A program made the position numbers and the translations under genes. 64,000 bases of DNA from Ruegeria sp. ANG-S4 (lineage in GTDB: Bacteria > Pseudomonadota > Alphaproteobacteria > Rhodobacterales > Rhodobacteraceae), in the NCBI RefSeq assembly GCF_000814005.1, contig NZ_JWLK01000001.1, forward strand, positions 248,001 through 312,000, read 5' to 3'. This document shows positions 25,000 through 34,745 of the stretch, piece by piece (the first letter of the stretch is position 1; each line of letters starts with the position of its first letter). A model generated the notes under the pieces. It did not search any database. It was not told where the DNA came from and saw only the letters and a list, made by a program, of their open reading frames with translations.

Positions 25000-25595
25000 A
25001 GGTTCTGGCATTTTCGGACCTGCATATGGCGCGCAGCCGGGCGGCTGATCTGGTCGCTGCCAGCGCCGAGGCCGATCTGGTCATCGGAGCCGGGGATTAC
25101 TGCAATATGAGGCAGGGACTGGGCGACGCGATGGCGATGCTGTCTGGCATAGCGGCGCCCTTGGTTCTGGTTCCGGGTAATGCCGAAAGCGCGGAAGAAC
25201 TCGTGGATGCAGCCCCGCATGGGGTCCATGTCCTGCATGGTGCTGGAATGACAATTGACGGGGTGCGCGTTTTTGGCTTGGGCTATGGGGTTCCATCCAC
25301 GCCCTTTGGTGATTGGTCGTGCGATTTGTCCGAGCCTGAGGCCGCTGAGCTATTGGATCGATGCGAGGTTGCGGACATCCTTATCGTGCATTCTCCGCCC
25401 AAAGGGCATGGCGATACCACGTCGCAAGGGTTATCCGTTGGCTCGACCGCCGTGCGGGACGCGGTGGAGAGAATCCAACCAACACTGGTGGTTTGTGGTC
25501 ATATCCACGACAGTTGGGGATATCGCGGGGCGATCGGGCGAACGCAGGTTGCGAACCTGGGGCCAAAACCCAATTGGTTCGAGGTTGGCGGATGA
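24996..25595 (+). CDS. Metallophosphoesterase of the calcineurin-like superfamily
   Basis: A 199-residue cytosolic protein with all motifs of a two-metal phosphoesterase: DLH (residues 8-10), GD (33-34), GNAE (61-64), His132 in [10 protein letters not shown] and GHIH (168-171). It is closest to the YfcE-like small phosphodiesterases. The substrate is unknown. Its start overlaps the glycosylase by four bases and its end overlaps the LysE gene by four bases (ATGA in both cases). Confidence 0.88.
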   Translation: MKVLAFSDLHMARSRAADLVAASAEADLVIGAGDYCNMRQGLGDAMAMLSGIAAPLVLVPGNAESAEELVDAAPHGVHVLHGAGMTIDGVRVFGLGYGVPSTPFGDWSCDLSEPEAAELLDRCEVADILIVHSPPKGHGDTTSQGLSVGSTAVRDAVERIQPTLVVCGHIHDSWGYRGAIGRTQVANLGPKPNWFEVGG

Positions 25596-26212
25596 TCGAA
25601 ACCGTGACGCTATTGGCCTTTTTCCCGGCGGCCATGGCGCTGAACCTCACGCCCGGGGGCGACATGATGTTCTGCTTTGGACAAGGGCTGCGGTCGGGCC
25701 CCAAACCAGCGATTGCCGCAAGTGCAGGAATTTCAATCGGATCGATGGCGCATGTTCTGCTGGCGGGTTTGGGGCTGGGCGCGGTCGTTGCGACCTTGCC
25801 TTGGCTGTTCGATGTGATCCGATGGGTCGGCGTCGCCTATATGCTCTACCTCACATGGAGCGCGATCCAAAACGGAACGGTTTCGCGGGACGCGCCAGTG
25901 CGCCCGACACATTGGGCATTTCGCGACGGGATGCTTGTGAACCTAACAAACCCCAAGGTCATCCTGTTCGTTCTTGCGTTCATTCCACAATTTGTAAACC
26001 CGGCTCAGGGCTCGGTCCTGCTTCAATTCCTGACACTTGGCGCGATCATCGCCATTGGCGGGTTTTTCGTGAATGCGATGGTGGGTATCTTTGCCGGCGG
26101 TGCAGGTCGGGTTCTGGTAGGAAACCCGCGTGCATCACGCACTCTTGGCTGGATCTCAGGCGGTATCTTTGCCGCTTTGGCGGTACGGCTTGCCATTCTG
26201 GAAAGGGCCTGA
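25592..26212 (+). CDS. LysE family amino-acid exporter
   Basis: A 206-residue inner-membrane protein of five to six helices. LysE family marks are the N-terminal ALNLTPGGDMMFCFGQGLRS and the second block MLVNLTNPKVILFVLAFIPQF. Such RhtB/LysE transporters export amino acids or derivatives. I start at the ATG overlapping the phosphoesterase stop; a longer reading would run through that gene. Confidence 0.9.
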   Translation: MIETVTLLAFFPAAMALNLTPGGDMMFCFGQGLRSGPKPAIAASAGISIGSMAHVLLAGLGLGAVVATLPWLFDVIRWVGVAYMLYLTWSAIQNGTVSRDAPVRPTHWAFRDGMLVNLTNPKVILFVLAFIPQFVNPAQGSVLLQFLTLGAIIAIGGFFVNAMVGIFAGGAGRVLVGNPRASRTLGWISGGIFAALAVRLAILERA

Positions 26213-26218
26213 CGCCGC

Positions 26219-26761
26219 ATGTCACGCATAGACGAAAGTTTGGAATTCATCCCGGTCCGCATCGCTGTTCTGACCGTGTCGGACACACGCTCGCTTGAGG
26301 ATGATCGCTCGGGTCAGACACTGGTCGACCGGATCGAAAGCGCCGGGCATGTGCTGGCAGATCGTCAGATCATACCTGACGAACGGAACGAGATTGCGTC
26401 TCAGCTGCGGCTTTGGGTTGCCGACCCCCGGATCGATGTCGTGATCTCGACAGGCGGCACCGGACTGACGGGTCGCGATGTGACTGTCGAGGCGCACCGG
26501 GATGTATACGAAAAGGAAATCGACGCGTTCGGCACCGTGTTCACCATTGTTTCGATGCAAAAGATCGGAACATCGGCGGTACAGTCCCGTGCCACGGGCG
26601 GCGTGGCGGGAGGAACTTATCTGTTCGCGTTGCCCGGCAGCCCCGGAGCCTGCAAAGACGCATGGGACGCGATCCTGGAAAAGCAGTTCGACTATCGCCA
26701 CCGCCCCTGCAATTTCGTGGAAATAATGCCAAGATTGGACGAAAATCTGCGACGGAAGTAG
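26219..26761 (+). CDS. moaB: Molybdenum cofactor biosynthesis protein B
   Basis: A 180-residue protein of the MoaB/MogA fold that adenylates molybdopterin or assists that step before metal insertion. Conserved blocks are AVLTVSDTRSLEDDRSG, STGGTGLTGRDVT and FALPGSPGACKDAW. It begins six bases after the LysE stop. The remaining molybdenum-cofactor genes in the window are 16 kb away (fdhD, mobA, mobB, moeA). Confidence 0.94.
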   Translation: MSRIDESLEFIPVRIAVLTVSDTRSLEDDRSGQTLVDRIESAGHVLADRQIIPDERNEIASQLRLWVADPRIDVVISTGGTGLTGRDVTVEAHRDVYEKEIDAFGTVFTIVSMQKIGTSAVQSRATGGVAGGTYLFALPGSPGACKDAWDAILEKQFDYRHRPCNFVEIMPRLDENLRRK

Positions 26762-26867
26762 ACTGCGTGTACGTTAAACACTTCGTAAACGCTTTGTGGC
26801 TTGGCAATTTTTGCTGCCCGACTACCATTTGTATCAGGCAGCGACTGCGACCGGAGTTATAGAATAT

Positions 26868-28322
26868 ATGCGATTTCTGAGGCAAAGCCTTGTCGGCGTT
26901 TTCCTTGCGTTTGTGACGCTCGGCTTGTTGCTTGTGGCCGCCCAGATGATCTCGGGCGCGGTGCAGGATGTGCTGAACCGCGAAACCGCGCCCCCGTCCG
27001 CGCGCGAACGCGTGTTCGCTGTAACAGTTCGCACGGCTGAGCCCGAGACGGTCACGCCATACCTTGAAGCCTTCGGTCAGGTTCAAAGCCGGCGCCGTCT
27101 GGAATTGCGCGCTGCATTGGGCGGGCGCGTCGTCTCTCTGTCCGAGGATTTCGAAGATGGCGGTTCGGTGACAGCGGGTGAGTTGCTGGTCGAACTTGAC
27201 CCCGCCGACGCCCAATCTGCACTGGACCGCGCCAAGTCCGACCTGCTGGATGCCCAGTTTGAAGAGCGCGATGCCGAACGATCCCTGTTGCTGGCGCAGG
27301 ACGAGTTGAGGTCTGCCGAAGCGCAGGCAGAGTTGCGCGAACGCGCGTTGCAGCGCCAGCAGGACCTGCAGTCACGCGGTGTTGGCGCAGCTGCGAGTGT
27401 GGAAGAGGCAGAACTGGCCGCCACATCTGCGCAGCAGGCAGTCCTGTCCAGCCGGATTGCGCTGGCGCAGGCCGAGTCGCGTGTTGATCAAGCCACGACA
27501 TTGCTGTCGCGTGCCCGGATCGCTCTCGATGGGGCCGAGCGGGATCTGGACGACATGACCATCCACGCAAGGTTTGCGGGCACACTGACAGAAGTGACAC
27601 TGGTCGAAGGCCGCCTTGTTTCGGCGAACGAAAAACTGGCGGAGCTCGTCGATCCGAGTGCTTTGGAAGTCGCCTTTCGCGTGTCCACGGCGCAGTACGT
27701 AAGATTATTGGATGACGACGGGGAACTGATTGACGCACCGGTGACCGTGTCGCTGGAGGTGACCGGAGCGGATTTGACCGCAAGGGGACGCATCAGCCGT
27801 GACAGCGGTTCTGCGGGAGAGGGCCAGACCGGGCGACTGGTTTACGCGCGGCTGGATGATGCACCGGGATTCAAGCCTGGCGATTTCGTGACGGTCACGG
27901 TTGAAGAACAGCCTTTGGACAACGTTGTGCGCCTGCCGTCCTCGGTTCTGGACGCGACGGGCAGCGTCCTGGTTTTGGGTGCAGATGACAGGCTGGAACC
28001 TCTGCCGGTGCAGCTCGTGCGCCGTCAGGGGGACGAGGTGTTGCTGCGAGGCGAAGGCCTGGAAGGGCGCGAGGTGGTCATTGGCCGGACACCTTTGTTG
28101 GGTTCCGGCGTGCGCGTCCGCCCGCTGCGGCTTGAGGCGAATGCCGACGCGGTGCCGGATATGGTTGAACTGACTGAAGAACAACGCGCCCGGTTGGTGG
28201 CACAGGTCGAGGCCAGCAGCCGCATGCCCCAAGCCGTGAAGGACCGGGTTCTCGGGCAACTCAGCGAAGCCAGCGTTCCAGCCGCTCTGGTGCAACGGCT
28301 TGAAAGCCGAGCCGGAGGCTAG
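26868..28322 (+). CDS. RND efflux periplasmic adaptor (HlyD/MFP family)
   Basis: A 484-residue membrane-fusion protein. The N-terminus anchors in the inner membrane (SLVGVFLAFVTLGLLLVAAQ). Then come the first half of the lipoyl domain (about 50-95), a long coiled-coil hairpin (about 98-205, rich in Ala, Gln, Glu and Arg), the second lipoyl half, and the beta-barrel domain with GFKPGDFVTVTVEE. I start at the ATG giving MRFLRQSL. It is five bases ahead of the RND pump gene and should bridge that pump to an outer-membrane channel not seen in the window. Confidence 0.92.
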   Translation: MRFLRQSLVGVFLAFVTLGLLLVAAQMISGAVQDVLNRETAPPSARERVFAVTVRTAEPETVTPYLEAFGQVQSRRRLELRAALGGRVVSLSEDFEDGGSVTAGELLVELDPADAQSALDRAKSDLLDAQFEERDAERSLLLAQDELRSAEAQAELRERALQRQQDLQSRGVGAAASVEEAELAATSAQQAVLSSRIALAQAESRVDQATTLLSRARIALDGAERDLDDMTIHARFAGTLTEVTLVEGRLVSANEKLAELVDPSALEVAFRVSTAQYVRLLDDDGELIDAPVTVSLEVTGADLTARGRISRDSGSAGEGQTGRLVYARLDDAPGFKPGDFVTVTVEEQPLDNVVRLPSSVLDATGSVLVLGADDRLEPLPVQLVRRQGDEVLLRGEGLEGREVVIGRTPLLGSGVRVRPLRLEANADAVPDMVELTEEQRARLVAQVEASSRMPQAVKDRVLGQLSEASVPAALVQRLESRAGG

Positions 28323-28327
28323 GGCCA

Positions 28328-31300
28328 ATGATGCGCGACATTCCCGGCGCAGCGGGCGGCATCCTCAGTTACTTCACACGTCACCGAACTGTGGCAAACC
28401 TGCTGTTACTGGTGATGCTGGTCCTTGGCGCGGCTGCGATCCCGAACATGCGGGCGCAGTTTTTTCCTGATGTCATCCTTGAACGCGTTGATGTGAATGT
28501 CGCTTGGGATGGGGCCGGTCCCGAAGACGTCGACAATGGTATCGTACAACTTCTGGAACCTGCTTTGCTGGCCGTAGAGGGCGTGGCCAGTACAGACGCA
28601 ACCTCGCGCGAGGGGTCGGCCCGTATTCGGCTGGAGTTCGAGCCGAATTGGGATATGTCCCGTGCTGTGGAAGAAGTCAGGACCGCCGTTGACGGCGTGA
28701 ACGACCTGCCCGAAGATTCCGAAGAACCCACGATCCAGCGCGGTGCTTGGCGCGACCGCGTGACAGATGTCGTCATTACCGGCCCGATCGAGGCCGAGCA
28801 ATTGGCCAAGTTTACCGACGAACTGATCAGCCGGCTGTTTGCGGTGGGCGTGACCCGGACGACCATCCGCGGTCTGGCGGCGCCGCGCGTTGTGGTCGAG
28901 GTTCCGACGGTTCAATTGATCGCAAATGACATCACGATGTCCGAGATCGCCTCGGCCATCGCCGCAGAGGTCACGGCCAGCCCGGCAGGCGATGTCACTG
29001 GCGCCAACGCCCGCATTCGCACCGGAGTCGAAAAGCGTACACCAGAGGAGATTGAAGGCATCGCCCTGCGTACCTTCGAGGATGGGTCGAAACTGGTCGT
29101 GGGCGACGTCGCTGAAATCCGTGTCGAAGGCGTCACCCGCAATCGCAGCTATTACGTTGGTGACGACCCTGCCATGTCTGTGCGGGTCGACCGTTCGAAC
29201 CTTGGTGACGCGATTGAGATCCAGCGCACGGTCGAGGATGTCGTCGTCGAAATGCAGGCCAGTGTGCCGGAAGGCATCACGATTGAGCTGATCCGGACCC
29301 GGGCGCAAGCGATTACGGATCGTCTGGATATTCTGGTCGACAACGGGCTTGTCGGGCTCGGCTTGGTCGTCTGCCTATTGTTCCTGTTCCTGAACGCGCG
29401 GATCGCCTTTTGGGTTGCCGCTGGCATTCCGGTGGCCATGTCCGCTGCCATTGCGCTGATGTACCTGGGCGGGCTGTCGATAAACATGGTGTCGCTCTTT
29501 GGTCTGATCATCACGCTGGGCATTGTCGTGGATGACGCCATCGTTGTGGGTGAGCACGCAGATTTTCGCGCCCGCCGATTGGGCGAAGCTCCGATGGTGG
29601 CCGCCGAGCGGGCCGCCCGGCGTATGGCGATGCCGGTATTTGCGGCAACAGTAACCACGGTGATCGCCTTTTTTGGACTTACGCTTGTTGGCGGGCGTTT
29701 TGGGGAACTGATCAAGGATATTCCCTATACGGTGATTGCAGTGCTGATCGCCTCGTTGATCGAGTGCTTTCTTATCCTGCCGAACCATATGGCCCATGCC
29801 ATTGCACATTCCGCCAAGGAACACTGGTATGACTTGCCCAATCGCGTTGTGAACAGGGGCTTTCGTTGGGTGCGCGATCATCTGTTCCGGCCGCTGGTCG
29901 CTTGGGTCGTCTGGGCGCGGTATGTGGTCGTTGCCGTCATGGTGGTTATCCTCGCCAGCCAAATCGCGCTGTTTATTCGCGGCGATGTGAATTGGCGGTT
30001 CTTCAACGCGCCCGAACGCGGCTCGGTCACCGGCAACTTCATCATGGTCGAAGGCGCAACCCGTGCCGATACGCTGGAAATGATGCGGATGTTGCAGCGG
30101 GCGACGGAAGAACTGGGTGAGATTTACGAAGAGCGTCACGGCCGCAATCCCATCGATTACGTTCTGGCCGAGGTTGGCGGCTCTGCCGGTTTTGGCCTGT
30201 CTGCCGCGGATGGCAAGGATGACGATCTGCTGGGCGGTATTTCCATCGAGCTGATCGACGCGGACCTGCGGCCCTATTCCAGTTTTGAGTTTGTAGGTGA
30301 GTTGCAGGACTTCGTGCCGCGCCATCCGAAGGTGGAGTTGCTGAGTTTCCGTGGCTGGCGGTCTGGCCCGGGCGGAGACGCAATTGACGTCCAGTTCTAC
30401 GGCGCGGACGTGAACACACTCAAATCCGCCTCAGAAGAGTTGCAGACCGAGCTGTCGAAGTACCCCGAGGTTTCTGCGCTTGAGGACAATCTGGCCTATG
30501 ACAAGGAAGAATTCATTCTGGACCTCACCGCTCAGGGTCAGGCGCTGGGCTTCCGGATCGAGACACTTGGGCGCGTCCTGCGGGATCGTCTGAACGGGAT
30601 CGAGGCCGCAACCTTCCCGGACGGCCCGCGCAGCGCCGAAATCCGGGTTGAATTGCCCGAGGGCGAATTGACCGCAGATTTCCTTGAGCGCACGTTGATG
30701 CGCACGCCGAACGGGGTTTATGTGCCATTGGCCGACATTGTTTCGGTCGAGCGCAAGTCCGGCTTCTCGACCGTCCGGCGCGAAAATGGTCTGCGCGTGA
30801 TTTCGGTGAATGGCGACATATCCGAAGATGACCCAACCCGCGCTGCCGAGATCGAGCGCGCCATGCGGGAAGAAATCCTGCCTGACATCGCCGCCGAAAA
30901 ACAAGTTGAATGGCGCATGGCGGGCCTGAGCGAGCAAGAGGACGAATTCCTGTCCGAGGCTCGGACCGGGCTGATCCTGTGCCTGACCGGGATCTATTTG
31001 GTCCTGGCCTGGGTTTTCGCAAGCTGGACACGCCCGTTGGTTGTAATGGCGATTATTCCCTTCGGATTGGTCGGGGCAATCTGGGGGCACTACATCTGGG
31101 AGGTACCGCTGAGCATGTTCACGGTCGTCGGTCTTTTGGGGATGACCGGGATCATCATCAACGACTCGATTGTCTTGGTGACGACAATTGACGGGTATCA
31201 ACAGGAACGCGGGCTTTTGCCCTCGATCGTCGAAGGCACCGCCGACCGGCTGCGACCGGTAATGCTGACAACACTCACGACTGTTCTGGGGCTCACGCCG

Positions 31301-31729
31301 CTGCTCTACGAAGGGTCGCAGCAGGCGCAATTCCTTAAACCGACGGTAATTACACTGGTCTATGGCCTTGGTTTTGGGATGTTGCTGGTTCTTTTGCTGG
31401 TTCCGGCGCTCCTTGCCATTTTGAATGACGTATCGCGTCCCATCACGGCGATGCGACGTGCCTTGAAAGCACCGGACCGCGTGGTGAAGGGTTCCGTGAC
31501 AATCACCAGCGCCGTGTTGGCCGCGTGGCTCGCAGTTTGCATGATTTGGCCGGCTGTTACCGGAGCGCCGATGGCGGTGCTGGCCGGATTCTATCCCGGA
31601 GAGGACGGGTTGGCCATTCTGCGCATGGGCTTCGGCCTTTTCGCAGCCGGGGCTGCCGTCATTCTTGCCTTGAGTGTTCTGGTTTCCGGATTGCTTTACG
31701 GACGCTTGTCCGGACGCGCGGCTGGTTGA
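28328..31729 (+). CDS. RND efflux transporter permease
   Basis: A 1133-residue inner-membrane proton-driven exporter of the AcrB/hydrophobic-amphiphilic efflux family. The first helix (NLLLLVMLVLGAAAIPNM) is followed by a large periplasmic loop; helix four carries the proton-relay pair in GIVVDDAIVVGEHAD; a second periplasmic loop (about 550-870) and six further helices follow (GMTGIIINDSIVLVTT). The C-terminus is about 90 residues longer than AcrB, with extra hydrophobic segments. With the adaptor it forms a two-gene operon; no outer-membrane channel gene is adjacent. Substrates are unknown. Confidence 0.94.
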   Translation: MMRDIPGAAGGILSYFTRHRTVANLLLLVMLVLGAAAIPNMRAQFFPDVILERVDVNVAWDGAGPEDVDNGIVQLLEPALLAVEGVASTDATSREGSARIRLEFEPNWDMSRAVEEVRTAVDGVNDLPEDSEEPTIQRGAWRDRVTDVVITGPIEAEQLAKFTDELISRLFAVGVTRTTIRGLAAPRVVVEVPTVQLIANDITMSEIASAIAAEVTASPAGDVTGANARIRTGVEKRTPEEIEGIALRTFEDGSKLVVGDVAEIRVEGVTRNRSYYVGDDPAMSVRVDRSNLGDAIEIQRTVEDVVVEMQASVPEGITIELIRTRAQAITDRLDILVDNGLVGLGLVVCLLFLFLNARIAFWVAAGIPVAMSAAIALMYLGGLSINMVSLFGLIITLGIVVDDAIVVGEHADFRARRLGEAPMVAAERAARRMAMPVFAATVTTVIAFFGLTLVGGRFGELIKDIPYTVIAVLIASLIECFLILPNHMAHAIAHSAKEHWYDLPNRVVNRGFRWVRDHLFRPLVAWVVWARYVVVAVMVVILASQIALFIRGDVNWRFFNAPERGSVTGNFIMVEGATRADTLEMMRMLQRATEELGEIYEERHGRNPIDYVLAEVGGSAGFGLSAADGKDDDLLGGISIELIDADLRPYSSFEFVGELQDFVPRHPKVELLSFRGWRSGPGGDAIDVQFYGADVNTLKSASEELQTELSKYPEVSALEDNLAYDKEEFILDLTAQGQALGFRIETLGRVLRDRLNGIEAATFPDGPRSAEIRVELPEGELTADFLERTLMRTPNGVYVPLADIVSVERKSGFSTVRRENGLRVISVNGDISEDDPTRAAEIERAMREEILPDIAAEKQVEWRMAGLSEQEDEFLSEARTGLILCLTGIYLVLAWVFASWTRPLVVMAIIPFGLVGAIWGHYIWEVPLSMFTVVGLLGMTGIIINDSIVLVTTIDGYQQERGLLPSIVEGTADRLRPVMLTTLTTVLGLTPLLYEGSQQAQFLKPTVITLVYGLGFGMLLVLLLVPALLAILNDVSRPITAMRRALKAPDRVVKGSVTITSAVLAAWLAVCMIWPAVTGAPMAVLAGFYPGEDGLAILRMGFGLFAAGAAVILALSVLVSGLLYGRLSGRAAG

Positions 31730-32145
31730 TCGACGCGCATGGCGCGGGCCAAAAGGTCGGGCACGCGCGCGCTCATTGGCAAGGCGCCGTCCAGAATTTG
31801 TTGCATCGGAAACCAGCGGGCATCCTGCGCATCATCGGCGGCAACCGGCGTACCCGACTGATACCGGCACATCACGCCAACCAAAAGATAATGTGTCTGT
31901 ACCCGACCTTGCGCGTCGTGTTTCAGCAGATCCAGATTGTCGATATAGACGTCCGGTTGCGCGGTCACGCCGGTTTCTTCCAACAATTCACGCGCCGCGG
32001 CTTCGCGAACGGTTTCGCCCCATTCGACGTGACCGCCGGGAAACCCCCACAACCCGGCATCGGGTTGTTTGCTGCGCTGAACCAGCAAAACGCGATTTTC
32101 ATGCAGCACAACGGCCAAAGCGCCGATCTTCGGGGTGGGGCTCAT
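31696..32145 (-). CDS. NUDIX hydrolase
   Basis: A 149-residue pyrophosphohydrolase. The Nudix box is complete: GGHVEWGETVREAAARELLE followed by ETGV. The start is placed at the ATG giving MSPTPKIGALAVVLHEN, five bases after the DsbD-like gene, because an earlier ATG would overlap that gene. It converges with the RND gene, with a 34-base overlap of the coding ends. The substrate is not predictable. Confidence 0.88.
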   Translation of the reverse strand: MSPTPKIGALAVVLHENRVLLVQRSKQPDAGLWGFPGGHVEWGETVREAAARELLEETGVTAQPDVYIDNLDLLKHDAQGRVQTHYLLVGVMCRYQSGTPVAADDAQDARWFPMQQILDGALPMSARVPDLLARAMRVDQPAARPDKRP

Positions 32146-32149
32146 CTTG

Positions 32150-32962
32150 CTAGCCTGCGGTGCACCCAATGATGTCTACAGCATGATCGGCGCCAAGCAC
32201 CGTGATCCGTACCTCGGACCGATCCAGAGCGAACGGGCCGCCGGTGGCGCTGATTACCTCGGACCGCGCAATCAACGTGCTCCCCTGCCGCGTGGTGTCG
32301 GCCTGCGAAGCCCAAAGCATCGGATTTCCCGGCTCGATCACGGCGATCTCGGCGCCGCCCGCCGACGGCATTTTGATATGTGCCTCGATCTGCATTCCGT
32401 CGTCGGTCGGCTTCAAGCGGCATTCGGTTTCAGCCACACCTGCCTCGCGCGCAGAAAACGGACGCTGGGCAAGAGCTGCCGCGATCGCCGGATTGCGCCC
32501 GGCCTGAGAATCCAGTGTATGATCGAAACCCAGACGTCCCGGAACGCACACATCCTTGCAGACACCCAAATCCATCTCACCTCGCAGGCGAACGGGTTTT
32601 GCCGGGTTCTTGGGCGTAATCTCGACCGGCAGCACGAGTTGATCTGCGTATCCGATGGATTGCAGACCGTTCTGGTCAAACACGCTGGGCGCGGGCCATA
32701 TGATCTTGATGTCACCGACATTGCCGGATCCGGCCCAGTTGAACTGAGGCGGGATGCCAGCATCACCCGGCGCACGCCAGTAGGTTTTCCATCCGTCTTT
32801 CAGTGTCAGCCGCAAGGCACCCTGATACGTGCCCTTCGCGGTTCGCCCGCCGTCCAGAATGTCCAGCTGAACAAGCTGATCAACGCCCTGCGCAGCGCTG
32901 GGCGAGGTCAGACACAGACCGGCGGCTAGCGCGGCGGCTGCCTTTTTTCGGATACACATCAT
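32150..32962 (-). CDS. Periplasmic DsbD N-terminal-domain-like protein
   Basis: A 270-residue secreted protein with signal peptide (AAAALAAGLCLTSPSAAQG) whose core is the DsbD alpha (DsbC-interacting) domain: GDAGIPPQFNWAGSGNV, VLPVEITPKNPAK, and DLGVCKDVCVPG with the redox cysteine pair. The membrane and thioredoxin domains of full DsbD are absent, so electrons must come from another protein, for example CcdA or ScsB (inference). I use the ATG at 32962; a TTG further upstream would add residues without a signal-peptide pattern. Confidence 0.85.
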   Translation of the reverse strand: MMCIRKKAAAALAAGLCLTSPSAAQGVDQLVQLDILDGGRTAKGTYQGALRLTLKDGWKTYWRAPGDAGIPPQFNWAGSGNVGDIKIIWPAPSVFDQNGLQSIGYADQLVLPVEITPKNPAKPVRLRGEMDLGVCKDVCVPGRLGFDHTLDSQAGRNPAIAAALAQRPFSAREAGVAETECRLKPTDDGMQIEAHIKMPSAGGAEIAVIEPGNPMLWASQADTTRQGSTLIARSEVISATGGPFALDRSEVRITVLGADHAVDIIGCTAG

Positions 32963-33111
32963 GGTCTGTAAAATGCGCTTTGCAGACCGGATTGCCAAGT
33001 CACGTTCAGGTCACTTTGGTGAAATCTTCCGGAATTCCGGCTGACGCCTTGCCATTCCCCGCCTTCCGGGGCCATTGTTGCAGGGGAAGCTGAGACAAGA
33101 GACTCCTTCAC

Positions 33112-33666
33112 ATGGACCTGACCGGAAAATTGCTGATTGCCATGCCTGGAATGGGCGACCCGCGTTTCGAGCACTCGGTAGTGTATATCTGCAGCCATGC
33201 GGACGATGGTGCGATGGGGCTGATTGTGAACAAGCCGTCGGATTTGCGGATAAAAACCTTGTTGGAGCAGCTCAATATCCCGTGCCCCATTCCCGTTGTA
33301 GGTGAGCGTTTGGTCCACTTTGGTGGTCCGGTCGAGATGTCACGGGGTTTTGTTCTGCACTCTTCGGATTACGAAGCGAATCTGCACTCAATGCAGATCA
33401 GCACCGATTTCAGCATGACGGCCACGCTGGACGTGCTGGAAGATTTGGCCTCGGGTACAGGACCGCTGAATGCCATGGTCGCACTGGGTTATGCGGGCTG
33501 GGGGCCGGATCAGCTTGAGGATGAGATCGCGATGAATGGCTGGTTGACCACGGATGCTAGCCCCAAACTGGTATACGATCTGCCGGATGACGAGAAATGG
33601 GAGGCCGCTTTGGCAACCTTGGGCGTTGATCCGCTGAGCTTGTCGGCAAGCGCAGGTCGGGCCTAG
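33112..33666 (+). CDS. YqgE/AlgH family protein
   Basis: A 184-residue cytosolic protein of UPF0301. Family marks are LTGKLLIAMPGMGDPRFEHS, VVYICSHADDGAMGLIVNKP and ALGYAGWGPDQLEDEIAMNG. The function is not settled. The start has weak spacing to AGACTCC, but the N-terminus is conserved. It converges with the Sua5 gene with a four-base overlap. Confidence 0.93.
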   Translation: MDLTGKLLIAMPGMGDPRFEHSVVYICSHADDGAMGLIVNKPSDLRIKTLLEQLNIPCPIPVVGERLVHFGGPVEMSRGFVLHSSDYEANLHSMQISTDFSMTATLDVLEDLASGTGPLNAMVALGYAGWGPDQLEDEIAMNGWLTTDASPKLVYDLPDDEKWEAALATLGVDPLSLSASAGRA

Positions 33667-34610
33667 TCGCGCGGCGCAGCGGCTCGCTTGAGTCGGTCGT
33701 TGATTGCGACACCCAAACCGTCGTTTGGGATCGGGCTAACGGCAATCGGGCGACCGGTTTTGTCCAAATCATGCAGTGCCGCGAACAGGTTTGCCGCCGC
33801 TTCATTCAGATTGCCATCAACCGACAAGTTGTAATCGCAGCCGACCGCGCCAAAACCCAACAGTAGTTCGTCGCCCTGTCTGGTCTGCGCATTCAATCGA
33901 ACAGACGACTCGGGCGCGTAATGTGATTGCAGTTGACCGGGGGCTGTCAGAAGGTCGCCAGACTGGTGCAGATGCAACCGGGAGCCCAGAACATCTTCAA
34001 TCGCTTGCAATTCCACGCCGCCGGGTCGCAACAACGTCGGCGTACCGGCAAGTCCAACGATGGTTGATTCAAGCCCGACGCCGCAGGGGCCATCATCCAG
34101 AACCGCGGCGATGCGGCCGTCCAGACCCGCGCGCACATGGGCAGCTGTTGTGGGGCTGATCCGTCCGGACGGATTGGCCGAAGGTGCCGCGACCGGCCCA
34201 TCAAGCGCCTCGAGCAATGCCTGCGCCGTCGGGTGGGCCGGAACCCGAACCGCAAGCGTCTCAAGACCCGCTGTAACCAGAGACGATACACCATGCCCAT
34301 CGCGCAGGGGCAGCACCAGCGTCAGCGGACCCGGCCAGAACGCGTTTGCCAAAACTTCGGCCTGATCCGACCATTGCACGTATCGTTGGGCGGCTTTGAC
34401 CGAACCGACATGCGCAATCAGCGGGTTGAAGCTCGGCCGACCCTTGGCAGCGTAGATGGCCGCCACGGCTTCGCCATTGCGGGCATCACCGCCCAGCCCG
34501 TAGACAGTCTCGGTCGGGAAGGCGACCAGCAATCCCCGGCGCAAAAGATCAGCGGCCTTTGCCAGCCCGTTTGGATCGGCGGACAGGTACTGAGTGTGAC
34601 AAGGGATCAT
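33663..34610 (-). CDS. L-threonylcarbamoyladenylate synthase (Sua5 type)
   Basis: Makes threonylcarbamoyl-AMP from threonine, bicarbonate and ATP for the t6A37 modification of ANN-reading tRNAs. The YrdC domain (about residues 10-200) has TETVYGLGGDA, KGRPSFNPLIAHV and SANPSGRISPTTAAHV; a linker and a C-terminal Sua5 domain (about 215-315) follow, so this is the long two-domain form rather than the short TsaC. I start at the ATG giving MIPCHTQYLSA; an earlier in-frame ATG adds 20 unconserved residues. Confidence 0.93.
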   Translation of the reverse strand: MIPCHTQYLSADPNGLAKAADLLRRGLLVAFPTETVYGLGGDARNGEAVAAIYAAKGRPSFNPLIAHVGSVKAAQRYVQWSDQAEVLANAFWPGPLTLVLPLRDGHGVSSLVTAGLETLAVRVPAHPTAQALLEALDGPVAAPSANPSGRISPTTAAHVRAGLDGRIAAVLDDGPCGVGLESTIVGLAGTPTLLRPGGVELQAIEDVLGSRLHLHQSGDLLTAPGQLQSHYAPESSVRLNAQTRQGDELLLGFGAVGCDYNLSVDGNLNEAAANLFAALHDLDKTGRPIAVSPIPNDGLGVAINDRLKRAAAPRD

Positions 34611-34745
34611 AGGTCGTGACGCCGCGTTTTGGTTGATTGCAACATTGGGACAGGTAGGTAATCGTGCCAACGCACATGAATACCGGCGTGGCTTGCGAAT
34701 TCCAAGCCCGCACGCGAATTCCGACAGACAAGCCCGAGGGAAGCC

